Counted from the first letter of the stretch, positions 25,206 through 34,094 are shown. The stretch: DNA of 64,000 bases from Hasllibacter sp963833115 (GCA_963833115.1 CAWHWS010000002.1:2170001-2234000); one strand, 5' to 3'. Notes: a model not told the origin generated them from the sequence alone. Program-made: numbers and translations.

Positions 25206-26467
25206 GCCCGGATCGTCCCGTCGCCCTCGACGAGGTACTTGAAGCTGGTGAGCTGCTCGGCGCCCACCGGCCCGCGCGCGTGCATCTTGCCCGTCGCGAT
25301 GCCGATCTCCGCGCCCATGCCGAACTCTCCGCCATCGGCGAACTGGGTCGAGGCGTTGCGCATCAGGATCGCCGAATCGAGCCGGGCGAAGAAGGCCTCG
25401 GCGGCCGCGTCGTCCTCGGTCAGGATGGCGTCGGTGTGCTGCGAGCCGAAGCGCTCGATATGCGCGATCGCCGCATCGAGCCCGTCCACGAGCTTTACGG
25501 CGCAGGTCATGTCGAGGAACTCGCGCCCCCAGTCCTGGGGCCCCGCCGGCACGGTGCCCTCGACCTTCAGGAGCTCGCCCTCGGCGCGCACCTCCACCCC
25601 CGCGGCGATCAGGTCCTCGATCAGGACCGGACCGTGCGCCGCGAGGAACCCCGCGTCGATCAGCAGGCACTCCATCGCGCCGCAGATGCCCGTGCGCCGC
25701 GTCTTGGCGTTGACGACCACGGCCCGGGCCTTCTCGAGGTCGGCCGTCGCGCCGCAGTAGACATGGCACACGCCCTCCAGATGGGCGAAGACGGGCACTC
25801 GCGCCTCCGCCTGCACGAGCGCCACCAGCGACTTGCCCCCGCGCGGCACGATCACGTCGATCGCGCCGGTCATGGTCAGCATCTCGCGCACCGCCGCGCG
25901 GTCGGGCGTCGGCACGAGCTGCACCGCGTCCGCCGGCAGGCCCGCGCCCTCAAGCCCCGCGACCATGCACCCGTGCAGCGCCGCCGAGGACGCCCGGCTC
26001 TCGGACCCACCGCGCAGGATCACCGCGTTGCCCGCCTGCAGGCACAGGGCGCCGGCATCCGCGGTCACGTTAGGCCGGCTCTCGTAGATCACGCCGATCA
26101 CGCCCAGCGGCGTGCGGACCCGCCGGATGCGCAGGCCGGTCGGCCGCGTCCACTCGGCGATCACCTCGCCCACCGGGTCGCGCTGCGCCGCGATGGCGCG
26201 CAGCGAGTCCGCGATGCCACGCAGGCGCGCGTCGTCGAGCGTCAGCCGGTCGATCATCGCCGGCGTCAGGCCCTTGCCCTCGGCGGCCACGAGGTCCTCG
26301 GCGTTGGCCATCAGGATCGCGTCCCGCCGCTCCATGACCGCCTCGGCCGCGCCGATCAGGGCCGCGTGCTTGCGCTCGGCGCTCGCGGTGGCCAGCACCT
26401 TCGCCGCCGCCTTCGCGCGGCGCCCCATATCCGCCATCAGGGCCGGCAGGCCCGTGTCGTCCAGCAT
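25202..26467 (-). CDS. proA: Gamma-glutamyl phosphate reductase
   Basis: 421 residues. It reduces glutamyl-5-phosphate to the semialdehyde with NADPH, the second step of proline synthesis. The aldehyde-dehydrogenase-type catalytic Cys is in KTRRTGICGAMECLL, and VPRGGKSLVALVQ and FGSQHTDAILTED are conserved family blocks. It follows proB by 12 bases. Confidence 0.97.
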   Translation of the reverse strand: MLDDTGLPALMADMGRRAKAAAKVLATASAERKHAALIGAAEAVMERRDAILMANAEDLVAAEGKGLTPAMIDRLTLDDARLRGIADSLRAIAAQRDPVGEVIAEWTRPTGLRIRRVRTPLGVIGVIYESRPNVTADAGALCLQAGNAVILRGGSESRASSAALHGCMVAGLEGAGLPADAVQLVPTPDRAAVREMLTMTGAIDVIVPRGGKSLVALVQAEARVPVFAHLEGVCHVYCGATADLEKARAVVVNAKTRRTGICGAMECLLIDAGFLAAHGPVLIEDLIAAGVEVRAEGELLKVEGTVPAGPQDWGREFLDMTCAVKLVDGLDAAIAHIERFGSQHTDAILTEDDAAAEAFFARLDSAILMRNASTQFADGGEFGMGAEIGIATGKMHARGPVGAEQLTSFKYLVEGDGTIRA

Positions 26468-26479
26468 GTCCCGCCCTCC

Positions 26480-27580
26480 TCAGATCGCCATGTCGTCGCG
26501 GTGGATGAGCGCCGCGCGGCCCGGATAGCCCAGGATCGCCTCGATGTCCCCCGATTTCCGCCCCGCCACGGCGCGCGCCTCGGCGGCGGTGTAGCGCGTC
26601 AGGCCGTGCGCCAGCTCGCCGCCCGGGCCGCGCACGATCACCGCGTCGCCGCGCCCGAACGTGCCGGCCACCCCCGTCACCCCCGCCGGCAGGAGCGAGC
26701 GCCCGGCCGCGAGCGCCGCCGCCGCGCCCGCGTCCACCTCCAGGGCGCCGCGCGGCTTCATCGCCGCGATCCAGGCCTTCCTCGCCGCCACGGGATCGCC
26801 GCGCGCCGCGAACCAGGTCGCCGTGCCGCCCTCGGCCAGGGCGCGCAGCGCGTGGTCCGGCCGCCCGTCGGCGATCGCCATGGCGCAGCCCGCCTGCGTC
26901 GCGGTGCGCGCGGCCATCACCTTGGTGCGCATCCCGCCCTTGGACAGGCCCGATCCCGCATCCCCGGCCATCGCCTCGATCGCCGGGGTGATCTCCTCCA
27001 CCCGGTCCATGCGCACGGCGCCCGGCACGCCCGGCGGCGCGGTGTAGAACCCGTCCACGTCCGAGAGGAGCACCAGCGCCCCGGCCCCCGCCGTGACCGC
27101 GACATGCGCCGCGAGCCGGTCGTTGTCGCCGTAGCGGATCTCGTCCGTCGCGACGGTGTCGTTCTCGTTCACCACGGGCACGGCGCCCAGGCCCACCAGC
27201 GTCCCCAGCGTCGCGCGCGTATTGAGGTGGCGCCGCCGGTCCTCGCAATCGTCCAGCGTGAGGAGCACCTGCGCCGCCACGATCCCGTGCGGCGCCAGCG
27301 CCTCCTCCCACGCCCGTGCGAGGCGGATCGACCCCACGGCGGCGGCCGCCTGCGAGCGCTCCAGCGGCAGCTCCGCCGCGCCCAGCCCGAGGGCCGCGCG
27401 CCCGAGCGCGATCGAGCCCGAGGAGCACACGATCACCCCCTGCCCCCGCCCGCGCAGCATCGCGATGTCCGCCGCCAGCGCGCGCAGCCACCCGGCCCGC
27501 AGCGCCCCGGTGCTCCGGTCCGCCAGGAGCGCCGAGCCGACCTTGACCACCACCAGCGCCGCGTCCGTCAGGGGCGCCAC
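26480..27580 (-). CDS. proB: Glutamate 5-kinase
   Basis: 366 residues: an amino-acid kinase domain (VVKVGSALLAD start, NENDTVATDEIRYGDND active site, SKGGMRTKVMAA nucleotide site) and a C-terminal PUA domain from about residue 275. It makes glutamyl-5-phosphate and is normally inhibited by proline. It overlaps the obgE end by 13 bases, as in the conserved obgE-proB-proA order. Confidence 0.97.
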   Translation of the reverse strand: MAPLTDAALVVVKVGSALLADRSTGALRAGWLRALAADIAMLRGRGQGVIVCSSGSIALGRAALGLGAAELPLERSQAAAAVGSIRLARAWEEALAPHGIVAAQVLLTLDDCEDRRRHLNTRATLGTLVGLGAVPVVNENDTVATDEIRYGDNDRLAAHVAVTAGAGALVLLSDVDGFYTAPPGVPGAVRMDRVEEITPAIEAMAGDAGSGLSKGGMRTKVMAARTATQAGCAMAIADGRPDHALRALAEGGTATWFAARGDPVAARKAWIAAMKPRGALEVDAGAAAALAAGRSLLPAGVTGVAGTFGRGDAVIVRGPGGELAHGLTRYTAAEARAVAGRKSGDIEAILGYPGRAALIHRDDMAI

Positions 27581-28590
27581 GGGCCCTCGTCCTCCGCCGC
27601 GGGCACGTCCGCCGCGATCCGCGCCCTGAGCGCGCGCAGCACCTCCGTCACGCCCTCGCCGGTGGCGCCCGACATCTCCATCACCGGGCCCGCCGCCGCC
27701 TCCAGCGCCGCGCGCCGCTCCGCGCGCAGGTCCGCGTCCAGCGCGTCCACCTTGTTCAGCGCGGTGATGCGCGGCTTGGCCCCCAGGGGCCCGCCATAGG
27801 CCTCGAGCTCGCCGATCACGGTGCGCCAGTCGCCCGCCACGTCCTCGGACGTGGCGTCCACCAGGTGCAGCAGGACCGCGCAGCGCTCGACATGGCCGAG
27901 GAACCGGTCCCCGATGCCCCGCCCCTCCGAGGCGCCCTCGATCAGGCCGGGGATGTCCGCCACGACGAACTCCGCCCCGTCCACGCCGACGACGCCCAGG
28001 TTCGGGTGCAGCGTGGTGAACGGGTAGTCCGCGATCTTCGGCCGCGCGTTGGACGTGGCCGCGAGGAAGGTCGATTTGCCCGCGTTCGGCAGCCCGAGCA
28101 GCCCCGCGTCCGCGATGAGCTTGAGGCGCAGCCAGAGCGTGCGCTCGACGCCGTCCTGCCCGGAATTGGCCCGGCGCGGCGCCTGGTTGGTGGAGGACTT
28201 GAAGTGCAGATTGCCGAAGCCGCCATTGCCCCCGCCCGCCAGCACCACCCGGTCGCCGAGGGCGGCGAGGTCGGCCACGACCGTCTCCTGATCCTCCTCG
28301 AGGATTTCGGTCCCGACGGGGACGTGGAGCACGACGTCGTCGCCATCCTTGCCCGTGCGCTGCCGGCCCATGCCGCCCTGCCCGTTCTGCGCCCGGAAGT
28401 GCTGGGCGTAGCGGAAGTCGATCAGGGTGTTGAGCCCGTCCACCGCCTCGACGATCACGTCGCCGCCGCGCCCGCCATCGCCGCCGTCCGGGCCGCCGTA
28501 CTCGATGTACTTCTCCCGCCGGAACGACGCCGCCCCGTTCCCGCCCGACCCCGAGCGCACGTACACCTTGGCCAGATCGAGGAACTTCAT
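27568..28590 (-). CDS. obgE: Obg-family GTPase
   Basis: 340 residues. The glycine-rich Obg fold covers 1-158, and the G domain follows with P-loop GLPNAGKS at 166-173, DIPGLIEGAS (G3), NKVD (G4) and MSGATGEG (G5). There is no long C-terminal OCT domain. Obg couples GTP levels to 50S maturation and cell-cycle or stress control. The neighbours rplU and rpmA upstream and proBA downstream are the usual context. A strong leaderless-type promoter precedes it. Confidence 0.97.
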   Translation of the reverse strand: MKFLDLAKVYVRSGSGGNGAASFRREKYIEYGGPDGGDGGRGGDVIVEAVDGLNTLIDFRYAQHFRAQNGQGGMGRQRTGKDGDDVVLHVPVGTEILEEDQETVVADLAALGDRVVLAGGGNGGFGNLHFKSSTNQAPRRANSGQDGVERTLWLRLKLIADAGLLGLPNAGKSTFLAATSNARPKIADYPFTTLHPNLGVVGVDGAEFVVADIPGLIEGASEGRGIGDRFLGHVERCAVLLHLVDATSEDVAGDWRTVIGELEAYGGPLGAKPRITALNKVDALDADLRAERRAALEAAAGPVMEMSGATGEGVTEVLRALRARIAADVPAAEDEGPWRP

Positions 28591-28597
28591 GCCGGCG

Positions 28598-28626
28598 GCC
28601 CTAGCCGCCGGCCGGGGTCAGTTCAA
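28598..28626 (-). promoter_or_regulatory. Predicted obgE promoter (leaderless type)
   Basis: On the minus strand, TTGAAC (28626-28621), 17 bases, TAGGGC (28603-28598), then 7 bases to the ATG. It would allow obgE-proBA transcription apart from rplU-rpmA. Confidence 0.45.
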
Positions 28627-29108
28627 GCGGCGCCGCACGCCGGAAGACGATCGAGGGCCCGAGCGCGTCGCGCGCGGCCGGGGCCTCCTCGATCCGCCTC
28701 ACCTCCACGACGCCCAGGCCCCGCAGGAGCGCCGCCGAGGCGGGATTGTCCGTGACGACCGACGCCTCGATCGCGGACGGCGCGAAGGCCGCGTCGAGCG
28801 CCGGCAGGAACGCCTCCACCGCCTCGCGCATCAGGCCCCGGCCCCAGAGCGCAGGGTCGAGGAAACAGGCGATCGTCGGCCCGCCGTCCTCCGGCACCGG
28901 CGATAGGTCCACCGTCCCGGCAAGGGCGTTGCCATGGCGGAGCGCGAGGCGAAAGCCGGGCCGCGCGACGTCCTGCGACCGGGCGACGACCTCGGCCGCC
29001 TTCTCTGGCGGACGGGGCGACGCGGGGATGGCCGGCGATGCGCGCGAGCGCCCCTTCGTCGGCCCGCGCGAGGCGGTCGATCACCAGCCGGGGCGCCTGG
29101 ATCCTCAC
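28601..29108 (-). pseudogene. Second GNAT N-acetyltransferase, frameshifted
   Basis: The N-terminal part RIQAPRLVIDRLARADEGALARIAGHP starts at a GTG at 29108. The remainder (GFRLALRHGNALAGTVDLSP, then ACFLDPALWGRGLMREAVEA and ASVVTDNPASAALLRGLG) is in another frame, ending at 28601. The switch lies near 29000-29020, and the stretch between is shorter than in relatives. The acetyl-CoA-binding GNAT core is otherwise recognisable. Two tandem GNAT genes between rpmA and obgE are usual in this group, so this is a damaged member of a conserved pair. Confidence 0.7.
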
Positions 29109-29615
29109 GCGCCTCCACCGATACCGCCACCGGGCGACCGTCTCGCCCCGCGCGACCGAGAACGAGCTGTCGTCTCCGGTCCGCACGAAGCCGGCGCCGA
29201 CCAGGACCGCGGCGGAGGCCGGGTTGTCCTGGAAGACGCTGGCTTCGATGGCGTCCAGGTCGTGCGGATTGGCGTCCAAGAGCCCGCGCACCGCCTCGGA
29301 TGCAAGCCCCTGGCGCCAGAGCGGCGGCGCGACCCAGTAGCCAAGCTCCATCCCGGCGCTCGCAGGGCTCAGGGACACGATGCCGCAAAGCGGCGGCAGG
29401 CCCGCGCCGGTCCCGTCCATCGCCAAGGTGAGCGCGCGGTCCGCACCCGTCCCGCCAGCGACGAAGGCTTCGGCCGCGCCGGGGGGATACGGATGCGGAA
29501 TGCGGGTCGTCATCATGGCGATTCGGGCTTCCGCGCAATGCAGCGCGACGAGGGCCGCATCCGGCGGGGCCGGGGCGCGCAGGATCAGGCGTTCGGTGGA
29601 TATCGGGCTCATCAT
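28623..29615 (-). CDS. GNAT-family N-acetyltransferase reading into its damaged neighbour
   Basis: The first about 165 residues form a complete GNAT domain (STERLILRAPAPPDAALVAL, then LGYWVAPPLWRQGLASEAVR and SVFQDNPASAAVLVGAGFVR), the fold that transfers acetyl from acetyl-CoA to an amine. No stop separates it from the second GNAT sequence: the expected GTGA overlap near 29105-29108 is out of frame, so translation continues and then degenerates until 28623. The natural end was probably near 29105. The acyl acceptor is unknown (RimJ/RimL-like). It sits between rpmA and obgE. Confidence 0.65.
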   Translation of the reverse strand: MMSPISTERLILRAPAPPDAALVALHCAEARIAMMTTRIPHPYPPGAAEAFVAGGTGADRALTLAMDGTGAGLPPLCGIVSLSPASAGMELGYWVAPPLWRQGLASEAVRGLLDANPHDLDAIEASVFQDNPASAAVLVGAGFVRTGDDSSFSVARGETVARWRYRWRRVRIQAPRLVIDRLARADEGALARIAGHPRVAPSAREGGRGRRPVAGRRAARLSPRAPPWQRPCRDGGPIAGAGGRRADDRLFPRPCALGPGPDARGGGGVPAGARRGLRAVRDRGVGRHGQSRLGGAPAGPGRRGGEADRGGPGRARRARALDRLPACGAA

Positions 29616-29639
29616 GGGCCCTCCATCGTCGCGGAGGCG

Positions 29640-29679
29640 CCCCGCGCCGGTCCCCGAACGACGAAGGACCGGCGCGGGG
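29640..29679 (-). terminator. Long hairpin after rpmA
   Basis: A perfect 14-bp inverted repeat CCCCGCGCCGGTCC/GGACCGGCGCGGGG with a 12-base loop, 39 bases after the rpmA stop. No T-run follows on either strand. It is a likely terminator or 3'-end stabiliser for rplU-rpmA mRNA. Confidence 0.55.
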
Positions 29680-29718
29680 CCGGTCCTCCGAATGCGCCCG
29701 GGGGCGCGGGGTCCGGCG

Positions 29719-29988
29719 TTACTCGGCGGCCTCGGCCACCTGCGTCACGGAGATGAACGTGCGGTTCTTGAGCCCCTTGTGGAAGGTCACGGACCCTTGC
29801 TCGGTGGCGAAGATCGTGTGGTCGCGGCCCATGCCGACGCCCGCGCCCGGCCACCACTTCGTGCCGCGCTGGCGCACGATGATGTTGCCGGGGATCACGG
29901 CCTCGCCGCCGAACTTCTTGACGCCGAGGCGCCGGCCGGCGCTGTCGCGCCCGTTGCGGCTCGAGCCGCCAGCCTTCTTGTGTGCCAT
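29719..29988 (-). CDS. rpmA: 50S ribosomal protein L27
   Basis: 89 residues with the unprocessed N-terminus MAHKKAGGSSRNGRDS characteristic of bacterial L27, whose tail reaches the peptidyl-transferase centre. GGEAVIPGNIIVRQRG and GRDHTIFA are family blocks. It starts 4 bases after rplU. Confidence 0.98.
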   Translation of the reverse strand: MAHKKAGGSSRNGRDSAGRRLGVKKFGGEAVIPGNIIVRQRGTKWWPGAGVGMGRDHTIFATEQGSVTFHKGLKNRTFISVTQVAEAAE

Positions 29989-29992
29989 GGTG

Positions 29993-30739
29993 CTACTCCT
30001 CCTCGCCGGCGCCGCCGGCCTGCTCGGCTTCGAACGTCTTGGCCTGCCCGATCCAGTCGTCGCGGCCGATCCGGCCCTTGAACGAGAGCTGGTCGTCCAT
30101 GTACTCGACCTCCTCGGGCGTCCACACCGCGATCTGCGCGAAGGTGTAGACGCCGTTCTCGTTGAGCTTGCCTTCGAGCTTGGGCCCGACGCCGGACAGG
30201 CGCTTGAGGTCGTCGCCCCCGCCGGCCGGCGCCGAGGACATGAGGTTCGCGGGCTTCTCGCCCGGACCGCCCGCCACGTCCTCCACCGCGCCGGCGACCG
30301 CGCCCGCGGCCTTGGCGGCGGCGCGCGTGTTCACGGCCGCGACGGTCGCGACGGCCGCGGCCGCCCCGGCGAGGATCATGCCCGCGCCGCCGATCGCCAC
30401 CTTCACCCCGGTCGAGGCGCCGCCCGAGGCCACGATCTCCGTGACCCGCAGGAGCGTGAGCTGCTGGCGGTGCCCCTTGGTGCGCTTGGAGCCGTGCTTC
30501 CGGCGGCGCTTGACGAAGTTGATCGTCTTGGGGCCCCTGATCTGGTCCATGACCTCGGCCTGCACGGCCGCGCCGTCGACCAGGGGGGCGCCGATCGACG
30601 GGGCGCCGTCGCCCCCGACCATCATGACCTCGTTGAACTGGACCGTCTCGCCGGCATCCGCAGCGATCTTCTCGACGCGGAGCACATCGCCCGCCTCGAC
30701 CCGATACTGCTTGCCGCCGGTCTTCATGACCGCGTACAT
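29993..30739 (-). CDS. rplU: 50S ribosomal protein L21 with C-terminal helix-hairpin-helix extension
   Basis: 248 residues, more than twice the usual length of about 103. Residues 1-103 are a normal L21 (MYAVMKTGGKQYRVEAGD, then KRRRKHGSKRTKGHRQQ). Next comes an Ala/Gly-rich hydrophobic linker (about 110-160), then a helix-hairpin-helix domain beginning DDLKRLSGVGPKLEGKL and ending in an acidic tail. Long L21 versions occur in Rhodobacterales, so this is probably a lineage feature, not an assembly fusion. The ATG at 30739 is the canonical L21 start. Confidence 0.95.
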   Translation of the reverse strand: MYAVMKTGGKQYRVEAGDVLRVEKIAADAGETVQFNEVMMVGGDGAPSIGAPLVDGAAVQAEVMDQIRGPKTINFVKRRRKHGSKRTKGHRQQLTLLRVTEIVASGGASTGVKVAIGGAGMILAGAAAAVATVAAVNTRAAAKAAGAVAGAVEDVAGGPGEKPANLMSSAPAGGGDDLKRLSGVGPKLEGKLNENGVYTFAQIAVWTPEEVEYMDDQLSFKGRIGRDDWIGQAKTFEAEQAGGAGEEE

Positions 30740-30874
30740 CGCGTCTTCCTTCATGTCCCGCGTCCCTGCGGCCCCCTCGCGGGCGTTCCGGGGGCCTCGC
30801 CCCGCCTCGGACAGCGCGCCCCGGAGGGCGGATTTCACTATGGCCCCGCGGCGGGCGCGCCCTGCGGAGCGCCG

Positions 30875-30903
30875 CAGATGCCCCGCGCCGCGCCCCCTGT
30901 CAA
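30875..30903 (-). promoter_or_regulatory. Predicted rplU-rpmA promoter
   Basis: On the minus strand, a consensus TTGACA (30903-30898), 17 bases and CATCTG (30880-30875), 135 bases before rplU. A 6-bp hairpin (CTGCGG/CCGCAG, 30862-30877) overlaps the -10 and start region. Confidence 0.5.
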
Positions 30904-30910
30904 GCGCGGC

Positions 30911-31753
30911 TCAGATGTCCTCGCCCGCCATGCGCACGCCCGCGGCCACGCCCATCGCCCGGCTCATCCCGTCGTACATCGCGTCGAACGCGCGGAAGAG
31001 GGCGCGGTTCATGTCCCGACCCGCCGGCGTCGCGCTGAAGTCGATATAGCGCTCCAGCTCCTCGTCGCTCAGAGGCCCGTAGGCGAGGTTGAGATAGCCG
31101 CCGAGCCACTCGGCGCTCTCGGCGCGCAGCTCGGGCTCGGCCGAATAGGCCTGCGCGATCAGGGCGTCGTCGGTCGTCTCGAGCCCCGGCATCCCGCCGC
31201 CTTCGGCCAGCCCGGCCAGGAACTCGTAATTCGCCGTGAGCCCCGCGGCCACGTTCTCCTCCAGGAGGTCGTTCGCCTCGATGAAGCGCGCGATCTGGGC
31301 CGCGCGCGCCTCGCCGGCGGCCTCCGCCTCCGCCCAGACGGCGCGCGCGGCGTCCTCGGCCGCCTGGTCGGCGAAGGCCTCGCGCGCGGCGAGCTCCAGG
31401 TCCACGATCTTTCGGCCCAGCTCCCCCTCCAGGAAGGCGGCGATCGGCGCCGCCTCCTCCGCCGTGAGCGCGCCGCCGAGCGCCTCCTCGAAGCGGGCCC
31501 GCATCCGCGGCAGGTCGTAGATGCGCGCCATCGCCTGCGCCCAGGCGGCGTCCGCCGGCCGGCCGAGCAGGTCCGCGGCCAGCGTCTCGCCATAGGCCAG
31601 CCCCTCGGCGCGCATCAGGCCGATCATGCGCTCGCCTTCTATGAGCTCGAAGACGCGAGCGTCGGCGCGCGCCTCCGCGTCCGCCTGCGCCAGGGCCGGC
31701 ATCGGCAGGGCGGGCAGCGCGAGCGCGAGGGCGATCAGGGCGGCGCGGAACAT
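30911..31753 (-). CDS. DUF2059-containing secreted protein
   Basis: 280 residues with a signal peptide (MFRAALIALALALPALPMPALAQ region, cleavage near AQA). Two related helical halves follow; the second contains LERYIDFSATPAGRDMNRAL, typical of DUF2059 (cf. FSATPAGR). It is predicted to be periplasmic and helical. The function of the family is unknown. It stands alone between rplU and tRNA-Ser, and its end lies near the rplU -35. Confidence 0.82.
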   Translation of the reverse strand: MFRAALIALALALPALPMPALAQADAEARADARVFELIEGERMIGLMRAEGLAYGETLAADLLGRPADAAWAQAMARIYDLPRMRARFEEALGGALTAEEAAPIAAFLEGELGRKIVDLELAAREAFADQAAEDAARAVWAEAEAAGEARAAQIARFIEANDLLEENVAAGLTANYEFLAGLAEGGGMPGLETTDDALIAQAYSAEPELRAESAEWLGGYLNLAYGPLSDEELERYIDFSATPAGRDMNRALFRAFDAMYDGMSRAMGVAAGVRMAGEDI

Positions 31754-31862
31754 GGGCGGGACCTCATGGGGGCGGGGAGCCCCTCAGATATGGCGCCGGG
31801 CCCGATCCGCCACCCTTGCGGCGCCTGCGCCGATCGGGCAGATGCCTCCCGCAGACCCCCGC

Positions 31863-31952
31863 GGAGAGGTGCCGGAGTGGTCGAACGGGACGGTTTCGAA
31901 AACCGTTGACCCTTCACGGGGTCCCAGGGTTCGAATCCCTGTCTCTCCGCCA
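31863..31952 (+). tRNA. tRNA-Ser (anticodon CGA)
   Basis: 90 bases including the encoded CCA (31950-31952). The acceptor stem GGAGAGG pairs with TCTCTCC, with a G-T at the base. The anticodon stem ACGGT/ACCGT closes the loop TTCGAAA, giving anticodon CGA for UCG codons, and a long variable arm and the TTCGAATCC T-loop identify a class II tRNA-Ser. A possible promoter is TTGCGG-N17-CAGATG at 31816-31844. Confidence 0.95.
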
Positions 31953-31959
31953 TCCGCCC

Positions 31960-33078
31960 CTAGGGCTGCGGCGCCGCGTATCGCCCGCCCGCGTCGAGGT
32001 GGACGCCGCGCCAGGGCGCTCCGACCGTCAGCCGCCCCGCCCCGCCGGGCGCCCGCAGCATCGCCGCGGGCCCGCTCGTCGCCATCCCCAGCGCCGCCGC
32101 CAACGACGCGCCCGCCCGCGCCGCCACGCGCACCGCCGCCGCCATGTCGAGGTCGGCGCCCGCCAGCGTGCCGTCCTCCAGTGTCAGCCGCCCGTCCCGG
32201 CGCAGGACCCGGCGCCCGCCCAGCCGGAACTCGAACGCGCCGGTGCCCGCCACCGCCATCGCATCCGTCACCAGGAACAGCGCGCCCGGCCCCCGCTTGG
32301 CCGCGAGCGCCGCGCGCAGCGCCGCCGGATGCACGTGCACCCCGTCCGCGATCACCCCCGCCGAGGCCCCGCCATGGTCCAGCGCGGCGCCGACGAGGCC
32401 GGGCTCGCGGTGCCGCAGCGGGCTCATAGCGTTATAGAGGTGCGTGGCGCAGCGCGCGCCCGCGTCGAACGCGGCGCAAGCCATGTCGTAGCCGCACTCC
32501 GAATGGCCGAGCGAGACCGAGACGCCCCCCCGGGCCAGCCGCCCGATCCGCGCCGTGCCCGCCGCCTCGGGCGCCAGCGTCACCATCACGTTCGGCAGCC
32601 GGTCCGCCGCGTCCAGCAGGAGCCGCTCGTCCGCGTCCTGCATCGGCCGGATCAGCGCCCGGTCGTGCGCCCCCGCCCGCGACGGCGCGATGTGCGGCCC
32701 CTCCAGATGCACGCCGAGCACCCCCGCCACGCCGTCCCGGATCGCGCCCTCGACCGCGTCCAGGGCGGCCGCCGTCCGCCCGGGCGTGTCCGTGATCAGG
32801 GTCGGCAGGAACCCCCGCGTGCCCAGCCCCCGATGCGCCTCGGCCATCGCCTCCAGACTCGCCCGGTCCCCGAACATCGCGCCGCCGCCGCCGTTGACCT
32901 GCAGATCGACGAAGCCCGGCATCAGGATCCCGCCCGCCAGCCGCCGAAGCGCATAGCCCGTCGGCACGCGCGCCTCGGGCACCGTCCCGCGATAGACCTC
33001 GCCGTCCAGCAGGACCGCGCCGGGTCGCAGGCGCTCCCCGTCGAACACGTCCGCCCCGACCAGCGCCCGGCGCGTCAT
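31960..33078 (-). CDS. nagA: N-acetylglucosamine-6-phosphate deacetylase
   Basis: 372 residues of the amidohydrolase superfamily: GFVDLQVNGGGGAMF, the catalytic-site GVHLEGPHIAPSRAGAHD, metal-site His in SLGHSECGYD and in ATHLYNAMSPLRHREPG, and the catalytic Asp in LVTDAMAVAG. It removes acetate from GlcNAc-6-P in the cytoplasm. It is the last gene of a run of 4-base-overlapping genes after the SIS deaminase and the kinase. The stop lies 8 bases from the convergent tRNA-Ser. Confidence 0.96.
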   Translation of the reverse strand: MTRRALVGADVFDGERLRPGAVLLDGEVYRGTVPEARVPTGYALRRLAGGILMPGFVDLQVNGGGGAMFGDRASLEAMAEAHRGLGTRGFLPTLITDTPGRTAAALDAVEGAIRDGVAGVLGVHLEGPHIAPSRAGAHDRALIRPMQDADERLLLDAADRLPNVMVTLAPEAAGTARIGRLARGGVSVSLGHSECGYDMACAAFDAGARCATHLYNAMSPLRHREPGLVGAALDHGGASAGVIADGVHVHPAALRAALAAKRGPGALFLVTDAMAVAGTGAFEFRLGGRRVLRRDGRLTLEDGTLAGADLDMAAAVRVAARAGASLAAALGMATSGPAAMLRAPGGAGRLTVGAPWRGVHLDAGGRYAAPQP

Positions 33079-34094
33079 AGCGTCCGCGTCACCTTCGACA
33101 GGTGGCGCGGCGCGTCCGGGTCGATCCCCCGCGCCCGCGCCGCCGCCTCCACCGCCGCGTAGAGCGTGACCACGAGCGCCAGCGGATCGGTCAGAGGGTG
33201 CGCCGTCCGCGCCGCCGGCAGGACCGCCGCCCGCCGCGCCAGCCCCGTCGTCGCGAAGGCCGCGGCGCCAAGCCCCGCGAGATCGTCCGCCACCCGCGCC
33301 ACCGCCTCCTCCGCCGCGTCCTGCGCCGCCAGGGCCAGCACCCCGAAGCCGCCGCCTATGAGCGCGACCGGCCCGTGCATCACCTCGGCGGCCGAGAACG
33401 CCTCCGCGTGCACCCCCAGCACCTCCTTGAACTTGAGCGCCGCCTCCGCCGCGATCCCGAGGGCCGGCCCCCGCCCGAGCACGAAGAGCGGCCCGCCCAG
33501 GGCCCCGAGCGCCCCCCAATCCGCCGCCAGCGCCCGCTCCAGCGCCTCCGGCAGCCGCCGCAGCGCCGCCAGCAGGGCCGCGTCCCCCGTCCACGCCGCG
33601 AGGAGCCAGAGCCCCCGCACCGCCGAGGTCACGAAGGTCTTGGTCGCCGCCACGCTCCGCTCGGGCCCGGCGTGCAGCTCCAGAACGTGGTCGCACCCCC
33701 GCGCCAGCGCGCTGACGGGATCGTTGGTGATCGCCACCGCCGGCGCCCCGCCCGCGCGCGCCGCCGCCGCCATCGCGGCGACGTCCGGGCCGCTCCCCGA
33801 CTGGGAGATCGCGAGGCAGACCGCGCGCTCCAGCCGCATCCGCCCCCCGTAGATCGACGCGACCGAGGGCCCCACCGACGCCACCGGCACCCCCGCGAGC
33901 GTCTCGCAGGCATATTTCAGGTAGGTCGCCGCGTGGTCCGAGGATCCCCGCGCCACGGTCACGATCACCGCGGGGCTCCGCGCGCGCAGCATCTCCGCCG
34001 CCGCCGCGGTCTCCGCCCCCCCGAGAGTCAGGAGCCGGTCCACCGCGGCCGGGATCTCCTCGATCTCGCGACGCATCCGGCTCGGCGCGCTCAC
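33075..34094 (-). CDS. SIS-domain glucosamine-6-phosphate deaminase (NagB-II/AgaS type)
   Basis: 339 residues with two SIS domains, the isomerase half of GlmS without the glutaminase part. Phosphosugar-binding blocks are ARGSSDHAATYLKYACET, AISQSGSGPDV and ALKFKEVLGVHAEAFSAAEV. In nag operons this family (NagB-II) converts GlcN-6-P to fructose-6-P and ammonia; the placement between NagK and NagA supports that role. The GTG at 34094 overlaps the kinase stop (GTGA); MRREIEEIP, five codons in, is an alternative start. Confidence 0.85.
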   Translation of the reverse strand: MSAPSRMRREIEEIPAAVDRLLTLGGAETAAAAEMLRARSPAVIVTVARGSSDHAATYLKYACETLAGVPVASVGPSVASIYGGRMRLERAVCLAISQSGSGPDVAAMAAAARAGGAPAVAITNDPVSALARGCDHVLELHAGPERSVAATKTFVTSAVRGLWLLAAWTGDAALLAALRRLPEALERALAADWGALGALGGPLFVLGRGPALGIAAEAALKFKEVLGVHAEAFSAAEVMHGPVALIGGGFGVLALAAQDAAEEAVARVADDLAGLGAAAFATTGLARRAAVLPAARTAHPLTDPLALVVTLYAAVEAAARARGIDPDAPRHLSKVTRTL

